64,000 nucleotides of DNA from Chlorogloea sp. CCALA 695 (GTDB lineage: Bacteria > Cyanobacteriota > Cyanobacteriia > Cyanobacteriales > Chroococcidiopsidaceae), in assembly GCF_003003885.1 (NCBI RefSeq), contig NZ_PVWN01000004.1, forward strand, positions 1-64,000. Reading direction: 5' to 3'. Numbering within the stretch: position 1 is the stretch's first letter; each line of letters begins with the position of its first letter. Of the stretch, positions 46,669 through 55,613 are shown one piece after another. Below the pieces are notes generated by a model. The model saw only the letters and a program-made list of their open reading frames with translations. It had not been told where the DNA came from and did not search any database. The translations under genes and the position numbers were made by a program.

Positions 46669-47541
46669 ATGACGTTTGAAGTCGCAATAAATCAACAGCA
46701 GTATAAAACCTACACTCTTTCTGATTCTTACGCCCAATCATTAATTGAAGTAGTGCCAGAAAGAGGCGGGATTATAACTAAATGGCGGATTCAAGGGCAG
46801 GAAATATTTTACTTAGATAATGAGCGATTTACTCATCCTGACTTAAGCGTCAGGGGCGGAGTTCCAATATTATTCCCGATTTGCGGCAACTTACCTGACA
46901 ATACTTACACGCATGGCGATCGCACTTACACGTTAAAACAACATGGTTTTGCCCGTGAAATGCCTTGGCTTGTTACCAACCAATCAACAAATGATTGTGC
47001 CAGTATTACTTTAGTTTTAACCAGCAACGACGAGACAAAAGCTGTTTATCCCTTTGATTTCGAGGTAAGTTTTACCTATCGGCTATGGGGTAACAGCTTA
47101 GTTATCCATCAAAACTTTCAAAACAACTCAAGCGAATCAATGCCGTTTTCGGTCGGGTTTCACCCTTATTTTGCCGCCCCAGATAAAACAGCGTTACAAG
47201 TACAAATCCCTGCAACAGAGTTTTACGATCAAAAAACTCAATCAACCCAAGCCTTTAATGGTGAATTTGACTATAGCCGCGATGAAATAGACGCAGCTTT
47301 TAAGCAATTATCGGGGGAATCTGCTTCGGTCAAGGATACAAGTCGGCAGTTGCAATTAAATTTAGAGTGGAATAACGACTACTACAACACGGTAGTTTTT
47401 TGGACGGTTAAGGATAAAGACTTCTACTGTTTAGAGCCTTGGACAGCCCCCCGTAACGCTCTAAATACAGGAGATGGTTTGATAGCCCTCCCTCCAGGAG
47501 ACAGTTTACAAACTTGGGTGAGTATGAATATAACTTTTTAA
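46669..47541 (+). CDS. Aldose 1-epimerase family protein
   Basis: This 290-residue protein has the galactose-mutarotase fold. Motifs are VRGGVPILFPICGNLPD, LKQHGFAREMPW (His), SVGFHPYFAAPD (catalytic His), and FYCLEPWTAPRNAL (catalytic Glu). It probably interconverts hexose anomers or acts on a hexose phosphate; the GGVPILFP form is shared by both types. The ATG at 46669 is chosen for the AGGGG ahead of it and because the previous codons overlap pdhA. Confidence 0.88.
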   Translation: MTFEVAINQQQYKTYTLSDSYAQSLIEVVPERGGIITKWRIQGQEIFYLDNERFTHPDLSVRGGVPILFPICGNLPDNTYTHGDRTYTLKQHGFAREMPWLVTNQSTNDCASITLVLTSNDETKAVYPFDFEVSFTYRLWGNSLVIHQNFQNNSSESMPFSVGFHPYFAAPDKTALQVQIPATEFYDQKTQSTQAFNGEFDYSRDEIDAAFKQLSGESASVKDTSRQLQLNLEWNNDYYNTVVFWTVKDKDFYCLEPWTAPRNALNTGDGLIALPPGDSLQTWVSMNITF

Positions 47542-47609
47542 TAACCCCTTGCGCTTATTAAATACTCATGCTAATGTTATAAACGGTGTCAAAAACGATG
47601 CTAAACAAC

Positions 47610-47681
47610 GGGTCGCTAGCTCAATGGTAGAGTACTCGGCTTTTAACCGATTTGTTCTGGGTTCGAATCCCAGGCGACCCA
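47610..47681 (+). tRNA. trnK: tRNA-Lys (anticodon TTT)
   Basis: A 72-nt cloverleaf: acceptor stem GGGTCGC with GCGACCC, D-arm GCTC-AATGGTA-GAGT, anticodon loop CTTTTAA with TTT, five-nt variable region, and T-arm CTGGG-TTCGAAT-CCCAG. The discriminator base is A at 47681. The 3' CCA is not encoded. Confidence 0.95.
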
Positions 47682-47703
47682 TAAAAATACAAAATGATAC
47701 ATA

Positions 47704-47721
47704 TTGGGTTAGTTAACCCAA
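47704..47721. terminator. Small hairpin after tRNA-Lys
   Basis: TTGGGTT and AACCCAA enclose AGTT (7-bp stem, 4-nt loop) 22 nt after the tRNA. It may end the tRNA transcript, but the following sequence is not a clear T-run. Confidence 0.4.
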
Positions 47722-47850
47722 CATAATAGGATTTTATTGTACGACTATAGACAATTCGTCCTCGTTATTTATAGGCTATGAGGTAAGCACTGCATCTTAG
47801 TGATAATATCTTCAAAGAGTTTAAAGAATCGTTGGTCAACCAGACAAAGC

Positions 47851-48657
47851 ATGAATGTTCCTATTACAGAGGACAAGGCGCGGAAGATAGCTAGCAAAGA
47901 ACACAATGCTTACATTGGTAATGGGATTGATCAGCATAAAGCTACTCAAATAGCCCCACCTTCATTACTAAAGCCTCTTTCAGAAGAATTGAGGCACAAT
48001 CTTTCAACTCAACAAGAGTTATTAGAAGCACAGTTATACAAATTTCTAGGTAAGCCTTTTTACTCTGATAATAGATTTATTCTTTATCAAGGCGATTCGA
48101 CAGATTTACTGCAAAAGCTCGATTTAGCAAATATCAAAATTGACTTAACTGTTACGTCTCCACCATATAATATCGGCAAAGAATATGAAGTATTGATGTC
48201 TGTTGACAAATATATAGAGTGGTGTTCTAAATGGATGTACCAACTTCATAAAATTACGAAAGCTGATGGTACATTTTGGTTGAATGTTGGATATCTAGAA
48301 GTTCCCAGTAAAGGCTTGTGTGTGCCGATACCCTATCTATTATGGGATAAGTCACCATTCTATTTACTACAAGAGGTTGTGTGGCAATATGGTGCGGGTG
48401 TCTCAACTAAGCATCGTCTTAGCCCACGTAATGAAAAATGGCTATTTTACATTAAGGATATTCAGAACTATACATTTAATTTAGATGCTATACGTGACCC
48501 AAATGTAAAATATCCCAATCAAAAGAAAAACGGTGAATATCGATGCAATCCACTGGGTAAAAATCCATCCGATGTTTGGGAGTTTCCCAAGATTACTACA
48601 GGTACGAAAAGAAGTTCATCAGCCGAAGCTGCCGAAAATATTGCAGGTCTGCTCTAA
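47851..48657 (+). pseudogene. N6/N4 DNA methyltransferase, truncated
   Basis: This 268-residue frame has the target-base catalytic motif IV TSPPY (SPPY at residues 103-106, in DLTVTSPPYNIGKEYE) and the following parts DGTFWLNVGYLEVPS, PRNEKWLFYIKD and NPSDVWEFPKITTGTKRSSS of a beta-class methyltransferase. In that class the SAM-binding motif I (PFAGSGTT or similar) is C-terminal, and here the protein stops before it. So it is probably an inactive remnant of a restriction-modification or orphan methyltransferase. GTG at 47800 is an alternative start. It lies 169 nt after tRNA-Lys. Confidence 0.75.
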
Positions 48658-48819
48658 AAGTCTCTGTAAAACTGTTACGGAAAGGAAAACTTATCTAAGT
48701 GCAAGCTTTTGTAACATACATAGATATAATTTTTGTTAAAGCTGAAAATTATCTTAAGATTAGCGTAATAAAACGCTTGTTCAAAACACTAGCTGATAAC
48801 CAAATTAGGAGGAATTTTT

Positions 48820-49899
48820 ATGGCGCTCGTACCAATGCGGCTGCTTCTAGATCACGCGGCTGAAAATAGCTACGGTATCCCAGCTTATAACGTCAATAAT
48901 ATGGAGCAGATTCAAGCAATTATGCAGGCTGCTCATGAATTGGATAGCCCCGTGATTTTGCAAGCTTCTCGCGGCGCTCGTAAGTATGCAGGCGAGTCTT
49001 TTCTGCGTCACCTAATTTTGGCGGCGGTAGAAACTTACCCCCATATTCCCATTGCCATGCACCAAGATCACGGCAATAGCCCCGCAACTTGCTACTCAGC
49101 AATGAGTCATGGTTTTACTAGCGTGATGATGGACGGCTCTTTAGAAGCTGATGCCAAAACCCCCGCTAGTTTTGAGTACAACGTTGAAGTAACTCGCAAA
49201 GTTGTTGATGTTGCTCACGCCATCGGCGTTAGCGTTGAAGGCGAACTTGGTTGTTTGGGATCTCTTGAAACTGGCATGGGTGACAAAGAAGACGGTCACG
49301 GTGCTGAAGGGGTTTTATCCCATGACCAGCTATTGACCGACCCTGACGAAGCTGTAGCATTTGTAGAACAAACTCAAGTAGATGCTTTGGCGGTTGCCAT
49401 TGGCACAAGTCACGGCGCTTACAAGTTTACCCGCAAGCCTACAGGCGAGATTCTCGCTATTAGCCGGATTGAAGAAATCCACCGCCGCTTACCCAATACT
49501 CACTTGGTTATGCACGGTTCTTCTTCTGTACCTGAAGATTTACTTGCCATTATTAACCAAAATGGCGGGCAAATTCCTGAAACCTATGGCGTTCCTGTTG
49601 AGGAAATTCAAAAAGGTATCAAGTGCGGCGTTCGTAAGGTCAATATCGATACTGATAACCGTTTGGCTATTACTGCGGCGGTGCGCGAAGCTTTGATGAG
49701 CAATCCCAAAGAGTTCGATCCCCGTCACTTCCTTAAGCCTTCGATTGTCTATATGCAAAAAGTTTGTGGCGATCGCTACAAGCAATTTGAATCGGCTGGT
49801 CAAGGTAGCAAGATTAAGCAAGTTTCTTTAGATGATTTTGCCGCTAAGTACGCTAAAGGCGAACTAAAAGCAATTTCTAAGCAAGCTGTAAAAGCTTAA
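48820..49899 (+). CDS. fbaA: Fructose-bisphosphate aldolase class II
   Basis: This 359-residue zinc-dependent enzyme cleaves fructose-1,6-bisphosphate and, in cyanobacteria, works in glycolysis and in the Calvin cycle (fructose- and sedoheptulose-bisphosphate). Seen are [17 protein letters not shown], the zinc-site [50 protein letters not shown] and [14 protein letters not shown] strong AGGAGG precedes the start. It is the Calvin-cycle (CbbA) type by length and motifs. A terminator follows. Confidence 0.96.
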   Translation: MALVPMRLLLDHAAENSYGIPAYNVNNMEQIQAIMQAAHELDSPVILQASRGARKYAGESFLRHLILAAVETYPHIPIAMHQDHGNSPATCYSAMSHGFTSVMMDGSLEADAKTPASFEYNVEVTRKVVDVAHAIGVSVEGELGCLGSLETGMGDKEDGHGAEGVLSHDQLLTDPDEAVAFVEQTQVDALAVAIGTSHGAYKFTRKPTGEILAISRIEEIHRRLPNTHLVMHGSSSVPEDLLAIINQNGGQIPETYGVPVEEIQKGIKCGVRKVNIDTDNRLAITAAVREALMSNPKEFDPRHFLKPSIVYMQKVCGDRYKQFESAGQGSKIKQVSLDDFAAKYAKGELKAISKQAVKA

Positions 49900-49921
49900 T
49901 TTAAGCTAAGTTTATCTAACT

Positions 49922-49945
49922 AACCGGGTGCGATGCCCGGTTTTT
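49922..49945 (+). terminator. Rho-independent terminator after fbaA
   Basis: AACCGGG at 49922-49928 pairs with CCCGGTT at 49936-49942 around a 7-nt loop; TTT follows. It is 23 nt after the fbaA stop. Confidence 0.8.
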
Positions 49946-49992
49946 CTGTTGGTGCTGAACTTGTACCGTTTATATTTCGGTAAGAAAAACCA

Positions 49993-50106
49993 GGAATTGG
50001 GGGGTCTGCCCCCCAAACCCCACGGCAACAAAGCGGGAAGCAAAGCTACACCGCTTTTTGCCTCCCCTTGGGGGACGAGTTGCCTCCCCCAAACCCCCAG
50101 CAAAAT
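49993..50106. repeat. Cluster of three strong inverted repeats (dispersed-element-like)
   Basis: Three hairpins follow one another: TTGGGGGG-TCTG-CCCCCCAA (49997-50016), AAAGCGG...CCGCTTT (50030-50036 with 50051-50057) and TTGGGGGA...TCCCCCAA (50068-50075 with 50085-50092). The stretch is far richer in G and C than its surroundings and has no gene. It looks like a cyanobacterial interspersed palindromic element. It fills much of the 372-nt gap between fbaA and the nitrilase-family gene. Confidence 0.7.
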
Positions 50107-50271
50107 GTCTCTCAATATATCCGCTAGTTTTTGGGCATATACTCTGGTTGCGGATTATGCTAACTTAATCTTTTAATTTCTGTAAGTCCCTGCCTGAATA
50201 TTAGGCTTTATCTGTAAATAATCAAGTTCTTGGCAATTCTATTTTGTAAGTAATGGTATGCAAATATTCTT

Positions 50272-51084
50272 CTACAAAAATACGCGATGTTGTAATGATG
50301 GCATCTGACGGCGGACTTGTTCGAGACGAGAAGGAGAAATTTCGGCGATCGCACAGCCTGGTTTATCTCCCGCATCGGCTAAAATAACCCCCCAGGGGTC
50401 GATAATCATGGCGTGACCATGAGTTTGACGCATAGCATAATGTTGTCCCGTCTGGGCGGGTGCAATCACGTAGCAGGTATTTTCAATCGCTCTTGCTTGT
50501 AAAAGAATTTGCCAGTGATCTTTGCCTGTATACGCTGTAAAAGCTGCGGGAATAAATACTACATCTGCACCTTTATTTGCTAAGTGACGGTAAAGTTCGG
50601 GGAAACGCACGTCGTAGCACACAGATAAACCTAAGTTGCCTAACTCTTTTGAGGCGTATACTTGCGGCATCGTTGTACCAGCCATAACGGTTTTAGATTC
50701 TCGGTAGGTGTTGCCGTCGGGTAAGTTGACATCAAATAAATGAACTTTTTTGTAACGCGCAATTTCTTGACCGTTGGGATCGATTAATAAGGCGGTATTA
50801 TAGACTTTTTCCGCATCTACAGGAACGGGAAAACCCCCGCCTAAAATCGTGACTTGGAAACGTTGAGCCATTGTTTTGAGGAAGTTTTCGCTCTTTTGAG
50901 CGATCGCTTCTGCTTGAGCGATTTTGTCTACTTCCTCTCCCAGATACGAAAAGTTTTCTGGTAATGTAATTAACTCTGCGCCCTGTCTCCTAGCAAGTTC
51001 GATTAATTCTTCAGCCTGAACTAAGTTTTTTTCTAGATCGGGCAGGCTCGTCATTTGAATCGCGGCGGCAAGATAAGACTTCAT
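50272..51084 (-). CDS. Carbon-nitrogen hydrolase (nitrilase superfamily, NIT-like)
   Basis: This 270-residue enzyme has the nitrilase catalytic triad Glu43 (TLPENFSYLG), Lys113 (YKKVHLFDV) and Cys156 (LSVCYDVRFPELYR). The sequence around Cys is that of Nit1/Nit2, so it may be a deaminated-glutathione amidase or omega-amidase. It is monocistronic on this strand, with ubiA 75 nt upstream. The substrate is not proven. Confidence 0.92.
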   Translation of the reverse strand: MKSYLAAAIQMTSLPDLEKNLVQAEELIELARRQGAELITLPENFSYLGEEVDKIAQAEAIAQKSENFLKTMAQRFQVTILGGGFPVPVDAEKVYNTALLIDPNGQEIARYKKVHLFDVNLPDGNTYRESKTVMAGTTMPQVYASKELGNLGLSVCYDVRFPELYRHLANKGADVVFIPAAFTAYTGKDHWQILLQARAIENTCYVIAPAQTGQHYAMRQTHGHAMIIDPWGVILADAGDKPGCAIAEISPSRLEQVRRQMPSLQHRVFL

Positions 51085-51158
51085 GAGTTAAACGGAAATC
51101 GTGCTTTGTAGTCTATAAAAATATAAGTTTATTTTGGAATCAGTGCAATTAGAATTAT

Positions 51159-52043
51159 CTACAATACTCCGGCAATCATTCCCCCAAGTAAAATAAACCC
51201 AATCCAAACATTTTGTCTGAACATCTCACCGTAAGCACTAGAAGGCATTTGCGGATTTTTTAGGCGCAGATATTGCCAAACCCAACCCGACGCGGCAATA
51301 CCCAGTGTCAGCCAAAAAGCAAAAGTTAACTCCATTGTTACGCCTAACCAACTCATTAGCAAAACTGTACCCGCAAAACAAATTAGGATTGCTGTAGGTG
51401 CATATTTGCCAAAAAATAAGGCGCTGGAATTTACCCCCAATTTGCGATCGTCTTCACGATCACTCATCGCATAAATTGTATCAAATCCCAATGCCCATAA
51501 TACCGTAGCCCCCCATAGCATCCACATTGCGTTATCTAAACTCTCTGTAACGCTACTCCAGCTAATTAAAACTGCAAAACCCCAAGCAACTGCCATGACA
51601 AATTGCGGCACGGGAAACACTCGTTTAGCTGAGGGGTAAAGTAAAATTACCGGAACTGCTACTATCGACAGCCAAAAGCTTAAAGGATTGAGGTAAGATG
51701 CGATCGCTAACGCACAGATTAAAGCTACAATTGCCACTCCAAACCCAACTTTAACTGAGAGCGATCGCGAAGCTAGAGGGCGATTGCGGGTTCGTGCTAC
51801 TTGAGAATCAATATTTCGATCCCATAAGTCATTTACTACACACCCTGCCGCACTGGTTGCTAAAGTTCCTAAAATTATCGCACCTACTAAAGGTATTGGT
51901 GGCGAACCTTGGGCGGCTAAAAATACTGCCCATAAAGCCGGAATCATTAATATTAATCTTCCGGCGGGTTTATCCCAGCGCAAAAGCCTAATAATAGCTA
52001 GCCAAATTGGTATAGAAGTATTTTCTTTTTGAGCGATCGTCAT
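51159..52043 (-). CDS. plqA: 4-hydroxybenzoate polyprenyltransferase (UbiA family)
   Basis: This 294-residue integral membrane enzyme has about eight or nine membrane segments. The two Asp-rich motifs are NDLWDRNIDSQVARTRNRPL and YAMSDREDDRKLGV. In cyanobacteria it prenylates 4-hydroxybenzoate in plastoquinone synthesis. Relatives in chlorophyll or tocopherol synthesis have different motifs, so this assignment is likely. It is divergent from ppx with a 96-nt gap. Confidence 0.92.
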   Translation of the reverse strand: MTIAQKENTSIPIWLAIIRLLRWDKPAGRLILMIPALWAVFLAAQGSPPIPLVGAIILGTLATSAAGCVVNDLWDRNIDSQVARTRNRPLASRSLSVKVGFGVAIVALICALAIASYLNPLSFWLSIVAVPVILLYPSAKRVFPVPQFVMAVAWGFAVLISWSSVTESLDNAMWMLWGATVLWALGFDTIYAMSDREDDRKLGVNSSALFFGKYAPTAILICFAGTVLLMSWLGVTMELTFAFWLTLGIAASGWVWQYLRLKNPQMPSSAYGEMFRQNVWIGFILLGGMIAGVL

Positions 52044-52139
52044 AGGAAAGATAACTATAAAGATAGATGAATTCAGCTTTTGTTTACCATTTATAGAATA
52101 TCGTTATTTATGATGCTGGGTGCTGGATGGTAAATCTAC

Positions 52140-53780
52140 ATGGTCAATTCTGTTTCTGCTAGTTGGCTAATTCCGACGCAAGTTGAGCAACAAATTATTG
52201 CGGCTATCGACTTGGGGACAAATTCTTTGCATATGGTAGTAGTTAAAGTCGAACCGACACTGCCAGCTTTTACAATTATTGCTAGAGAAAAAGAACCTGT
52301 AAGACTGGGCGATCGCGACCTAACAACGGGTAACTTAAAGTTAGAAGTAATCAATCGGGCGATCGCCACTTTAAGCCGTTTTCAAGAAATTGCTAAAACC
52401 TTCAACGCCCAAACAACTATTGCTGTAGCTACTAGCGCCGTCCGAGAAGCGCCTAATGGCAAGGAGTTTTTGCAGCAAGTTGATGAGCAATTAGGCTTAA
52501 AAGTTGACTTAATTTCTGGTCAAGAAGAAGCCCGAAGAATCTACCTCGGCGTACTATCGGGGATGGAATTTAACGATCAGCCCCATATAATTATCGATAT
52601 TGGCGGCGGTTCTACAGAGTTAATTTTGGGGGATAGTCACGAAGCCCGTAGTCTTAGTAGTACCAAAATCGGAGCGGTACGCCTAACTACTGAACGCATT
52701 ACTACAGATCCCATTAGCGATCGCGAGTTTAATTATCTAACTGCCAGTGTGCGCGGCGCTTTAGAGCGTCCTGTTGACGAGTTACGCGCCTTGTTGCAAC
52801 CTGGTGAAGTAGCCCGCTTGGTGGGTACGTCCGGCACGATAGAGACTCTCGCAGCCGTTCATGCGAGAGAAAAACTAGGGTTAACTCCTTCACCGCTTAC
52901 CGGATACCAATTTTGCCTTAAAGACTTACAAGAAATTGTCCATCGGTTACGTAGGCTCAATTATGTAGAAAGAGCCGCTATTGCTGGTATTTCTGAAAGC
53001 CGCTCGGAAATTATTTTAGCTGGAGCAATTATTTTAGTTGAAGCTATGAAGCTTTTGGGGCTAGATACGCTGACAGTGTGCGAACGCAGTTTGCGCGAAG
53101 GAATTATCGTTAACTGGATGCTTTCTCACGGCTTGATTGAAGATCGTTTGCGCTACCAAAGCTCGGTTCGCCAAAGAAATGTAATTAAAACGGCGCAAAA
53201 ATATCAAGCTAACTTAAAGCATAGCGATCGCGTTGCTAATTTTGCGATTTCTCTGTTCGATCAACTCCAAGGCAAACTTCACAGTTGGGGAGTAGAAGAA
53301 AGGCAGCTATTGTGGGCGGCGGCTATGCTGCACAACTGCGGCTACCACGTCAATCATGCTGCTCACCACAAACATACCTACTATCTAGTTCGTCATGGCG
53401 AATTACTTGGATACACGGAAACTGAACTAGAAATTATTGCTAATATTGCCCGTTATCACCGCCGCAGCGCTCCGAAGAAAAAACATGAAAATTATCGCAT
53501 TTTATCTAAAAATTCCCGCCAGCTAGTTAACCAAGTTAGTGCATTTTTGCGTTTGGCAGTAGCTTTAGATCGGCGACAAATTGGGGCGATTAGTCAATTA
53601 CGGTGTGATTATAACTTTACATCTTTTGAACTTCACCTACACCTCAAACCCGCCCATCTTAATGATGACTGCGCTTTAGAGCTATGGAGTTTGGACACTA
53701 AAAAAGCAATTTTTGAAGCAGAGTACGGCGTTAAATTATTGGCAAGTTTAGACTTAGCGCCTAGTTACATCGGCGCTTAG
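52140..53780 (+). CDS. ppx: Exopolyphosphatase, Ppx/GppA family
   Basis: This 546-residue enzyme hydrolyses polyphosphate or pppGpp. The ASKHA N-terminal half has AAIDLGTNSLHMVVVKVEP, AVATSAVREAPNG, and IDIGGGSTELILGD. The C-terminal half is an HD-like domain (AAMLHNCGYHVNHAAHHKHT). It is the longer two-domain form. It is convergent and overlaps by 4 nt with a small membrane-protein gene. Confidence 0.94.
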   Translation: MVNSVSASWLIPTQVEQQIIAAIDLGTNSLHMVVVKVEPTLPAFTIIAREKEPVRLGDRDLTTGNLKLEVINRAIATLSRFQEIAKTFNAQTTIAVATSAVREAPNGKEFLQQVDEQLGLKVDLISGQEEARRIYLGVLSGMEFNDQPHIIIDIGGGSTELILGDSHEARSLSSTKIGAVRLTTERITTDPISDREFNYLTASVRGALERPVDELRALLQPGEVARLVGTSGTIETLAAVHAREKLGLTPSPLTGYQFCLKDLQEIVHRLRRLNYVERAAIAGISESRSEIILAGAIILVEAMKLLGLDTLTVCERSLREGIIVNWMLSHGLIEDRLRYQSSVRQRNVIKTAQKYQANLKHSDRVANFAISLFDQLQGKLHSWGVEERQLLWAAAMLHNCGYHVNHAAHHKHTYYLVRHGELLGYTETELEIIANIARYHRRSAPKKKHENYRILSKNSRQLVNQVSAFLRLAVALDRRQIGAISQLRCDYNFTSFELHLHLKPAHLNDDCALELWSLDTKKAIFEAEYGVKLLASLDLAPSYIGA

Positions 53781-54076
53781 TTACGCAGATGGCGGTAGCG
53801 GTAGAACGTATAGGTATCAAATAATCCGCCGACAAAGCTACAAGTTAAACCAATAATTACTATTCCTCTCCAGGAATTGCCACTGCCAAAGGAGGCTAAA
53901 AAGTCAGTTATACCTCTACTTATTGCTGTAGAAATTGTCGTAAGTCCTGGAAGATGACTAATTAAAGAGAAACTTACCAGCAGCCCAAATATTAGCAATA
54001 TTGGAGCTACGAAGCTAAAAACGATTGTTAGCGCCAGCTTGGGGCGAAAACTTGGCAAAATGCTCATGTGGTGCAT
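53777..54076 (-). CDS. Small membrane protein of unknown function
   Basis: This 99-residue protein has two membrane segments (about 13-42 and 68-87) joined by a loop with Gly, Ser and Thr. The ATG could also be Met4 (MSILPSFRP). I do not recognise a family. It ends 4 nt into the ppx gene on the other strand. The 277 nt upstream of it are AT-rich and hold the promoter of the permease gene as well. Confidence 0.65.
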   Translation of the reverse strand: MHHMSILPSFRPKLALTIVFSFVAPILLIFGLLVSFSLISHLPGLTTISTAISRGITDFLASFGSGNSWRGIVIIGLTCSFVGGLFDTYTFYRYRHLRN

Positions 54077-54371
54077 ATTTTTCGTTAGTTAACTAGAGGC
54101 AATTTGTAGGTAATTGCTACTTTCTAGAATAAACGCGATCGCATCATGGGTAACTATGTCTTCAACAATCTTAAGTTTTCATTAAAAGTTTTGTGAACTC
54201 CTCCAAAGTAATGTGATGAGAGTATTGAATACATTAAGCAGAAAAGTCTACTGGTATACATTTAGGCGATTTTGGGGAAAACTTAGCAATTTTTATGTAT
54301 GAGAAAAGTTTTAAGTTTAATAAGAAAACTCAACAATAGGTACAATTGAACTTTTGCAGCAGGCAAAGATT

Positions 54372-55148
54372 GTGACTAGCTCAAGCTTAAGAGTATGGAG
54401 TCAGCGCTTAATAGCCGCCATTTTACTAGGCGGACAAGTATTATTTCACTTACTCAAAGTCAAAATTCACCGCCGCAATACTATCGAACAAATGGCTGCT
54501 GTGGGCCCGGAATCTTTGCTAATTGTCTTAGTTACTGCCGCTTTTGTGGGGATGGTATTTACAATTCAAGTAGCTAGAGAATTTATCAGTTTTGGGGCAG
54601 TACAGGCGGTAGGAGGGGTACTTGCGATCGCTTTGACGCGAGAACTTGCCCCAGTAATTGCGGCGGTGGTGCTGGCGGGTAGAGTAGGTTCGGCTTTTGC
54701 CGCAGAAATTGGCACAATGCGAGTTACAGAACAAATTGACGCGCTCTATATTCTCAAAACCGATCCCATCGACTACTTGGTAGTTCCCCGCACCATTGCT
54801 TGCTGCTTAATGATGCCAGTTTTAACATTGATATTTTTAATTACTGGATTAACTGGGGGCTTTTTAGTAGCCAATAACTTATACAACTTGTCTGCAAATG
54901 TCTTTTTTGATTCGGTGCAGAACTTTTTGAGCGTTTGGGATGTATGTAGTTCAGTAATTAAAGCCGCGTGTTTTGGAGCTTTAATTGCTGTAATTGGCTG
55001 TAGCTGGGGCTTAACAACCACCGGAGGTGCTAAAGGAGTAGGACAATCTACTACCGCCGCCGTAGTTACAGCTTTGTTGGCTATTTTTATCAGTAACTTT
55101 CTTTTAACCTTGGTAATGTTTCAAGGTAGCGGTAGCTCGGTGTTGTAA
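54372..55148 (+). CDS. MlaE/TGD1-like ABC transporter permease
   Basis: This protein of about 258 residues is an MlaE-family permease. Typical stretches are FVGMVFTIQVAREFISFGA, ALTRELAPVIAAVVLAGRVG, AAEIGTMRVTEQIDAL and LTTTGGAKGVGQSTTAAVV. MlaE-type permeases move phospholipids between membranes with an MCE protein and an ATPase; the plastid TGD1 homologue imports lipids. GTG at 54372, with CAGG upstream, is chosen; TTG at 54354 is possible. No MCE or ATPase gene is nearby. DUF3119, DUF3086 and plsY follow in order. Confidence 0.92.
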   Translation: MTSSSLRVWSQRLIAAILLGGQVLFHLLKVKIHRRNTIEQMAAVGPESLLIVLVTAAFVGMVFTIQVAREFISFGAVQAVGGVLAIALTRELAPVIAAVVLAGRVGSAFAAEIGTMRVTEQIDALYILKTDPIDYLVVPRTIACCLMMPVLTLIFLITGLTGGFLVANNLYNLSANVFFDSVQNFLSVWDVCSSVIKAACFGALIAVIGCSWGLTTTGGAKGVGQSTTAAVVTALLAIFISNFLLTLVMFQGSGSSVL

Positions 55149-55189
55149 AACTCTAAAATGGTAAGCAAGTTAAAGCGAAAATAAAAATT

Positions 55190-55573
55190 ATGACTATTTC
55201 TACGCCCCAATCGGCTGCAACGGTACAACTTGCCCCTAGCTATACTTTGCCGATAACTATTGTCATTGCGGCGATTCCCTTATTGCTAATTCAGGTATGG
55301 GTTGGATTAGTTTGCGGTTTGTTTGGTTTATTTTTGATGATTCAAGCGGCAACTTTGCGTCTGCAATTAGGCGATACGGCTTTAGATATCTATCGTGGCG
55401 AAACTTTAATTCGTTGCTTTCCTTACGCAGAATGGCAAACTTGGCGGATATTTTGGCCATCTGTACCAATTTTGTTTTACTTTAAAGAAGTTAAAAGTAT
55501 TCATTTTCTGCCAATTTTGTTTGACCCCAAAATGCTGAAAAGCGGATTAGAGCAACGCTTCCCTAATCAGTAA
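55190..55573 (+). CDS. DUF3119 family protein
   Basis: This 127-residue protein has two membrane segments near the N-terminus (about 21-55), then a soluble part with LGDTALDIYRGETLIRCFPY and EWQTWRIFWPSVPILFYFKE, matching DUF3119. Its function is not known. It is 41 nt after the MlaE-like permease and 40 nt before the DUF3086 gene, an order I recall from other cyanobacteria. It may be an accessory to lipid transport. Confidence 0.85.
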   Translation: MTISTPQSAATVQLAPSYTLPITIVIAAIPLLLIQVWVGLVCGLFGLFLMIQAATLRLQLGDTALDIYRGETLIRCFPYAEWQTWRIFWPSVPILFYFKEVKSIHFLPILFDPKMLKSGLEQRFPNQ

Positions 55574-55613
55574 AGAATAAATTGTATTGAAGCGTGGGCG
55601 AACTTGTTTTTAT

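Noticed and set aside
47682-48819. att-like repeat of the tRNA-Lys 3' end
   Set aside because: No second copy of the tRNA 3' part was found before fbaA, so integration by a tRNA-specific integrase is not shown.
49912-50176. Overlapping open frames on both strands after fbaA
   Set aside because: They run through the hairpin repeat cluster and a terminator and have biased, repeat-derived composition.
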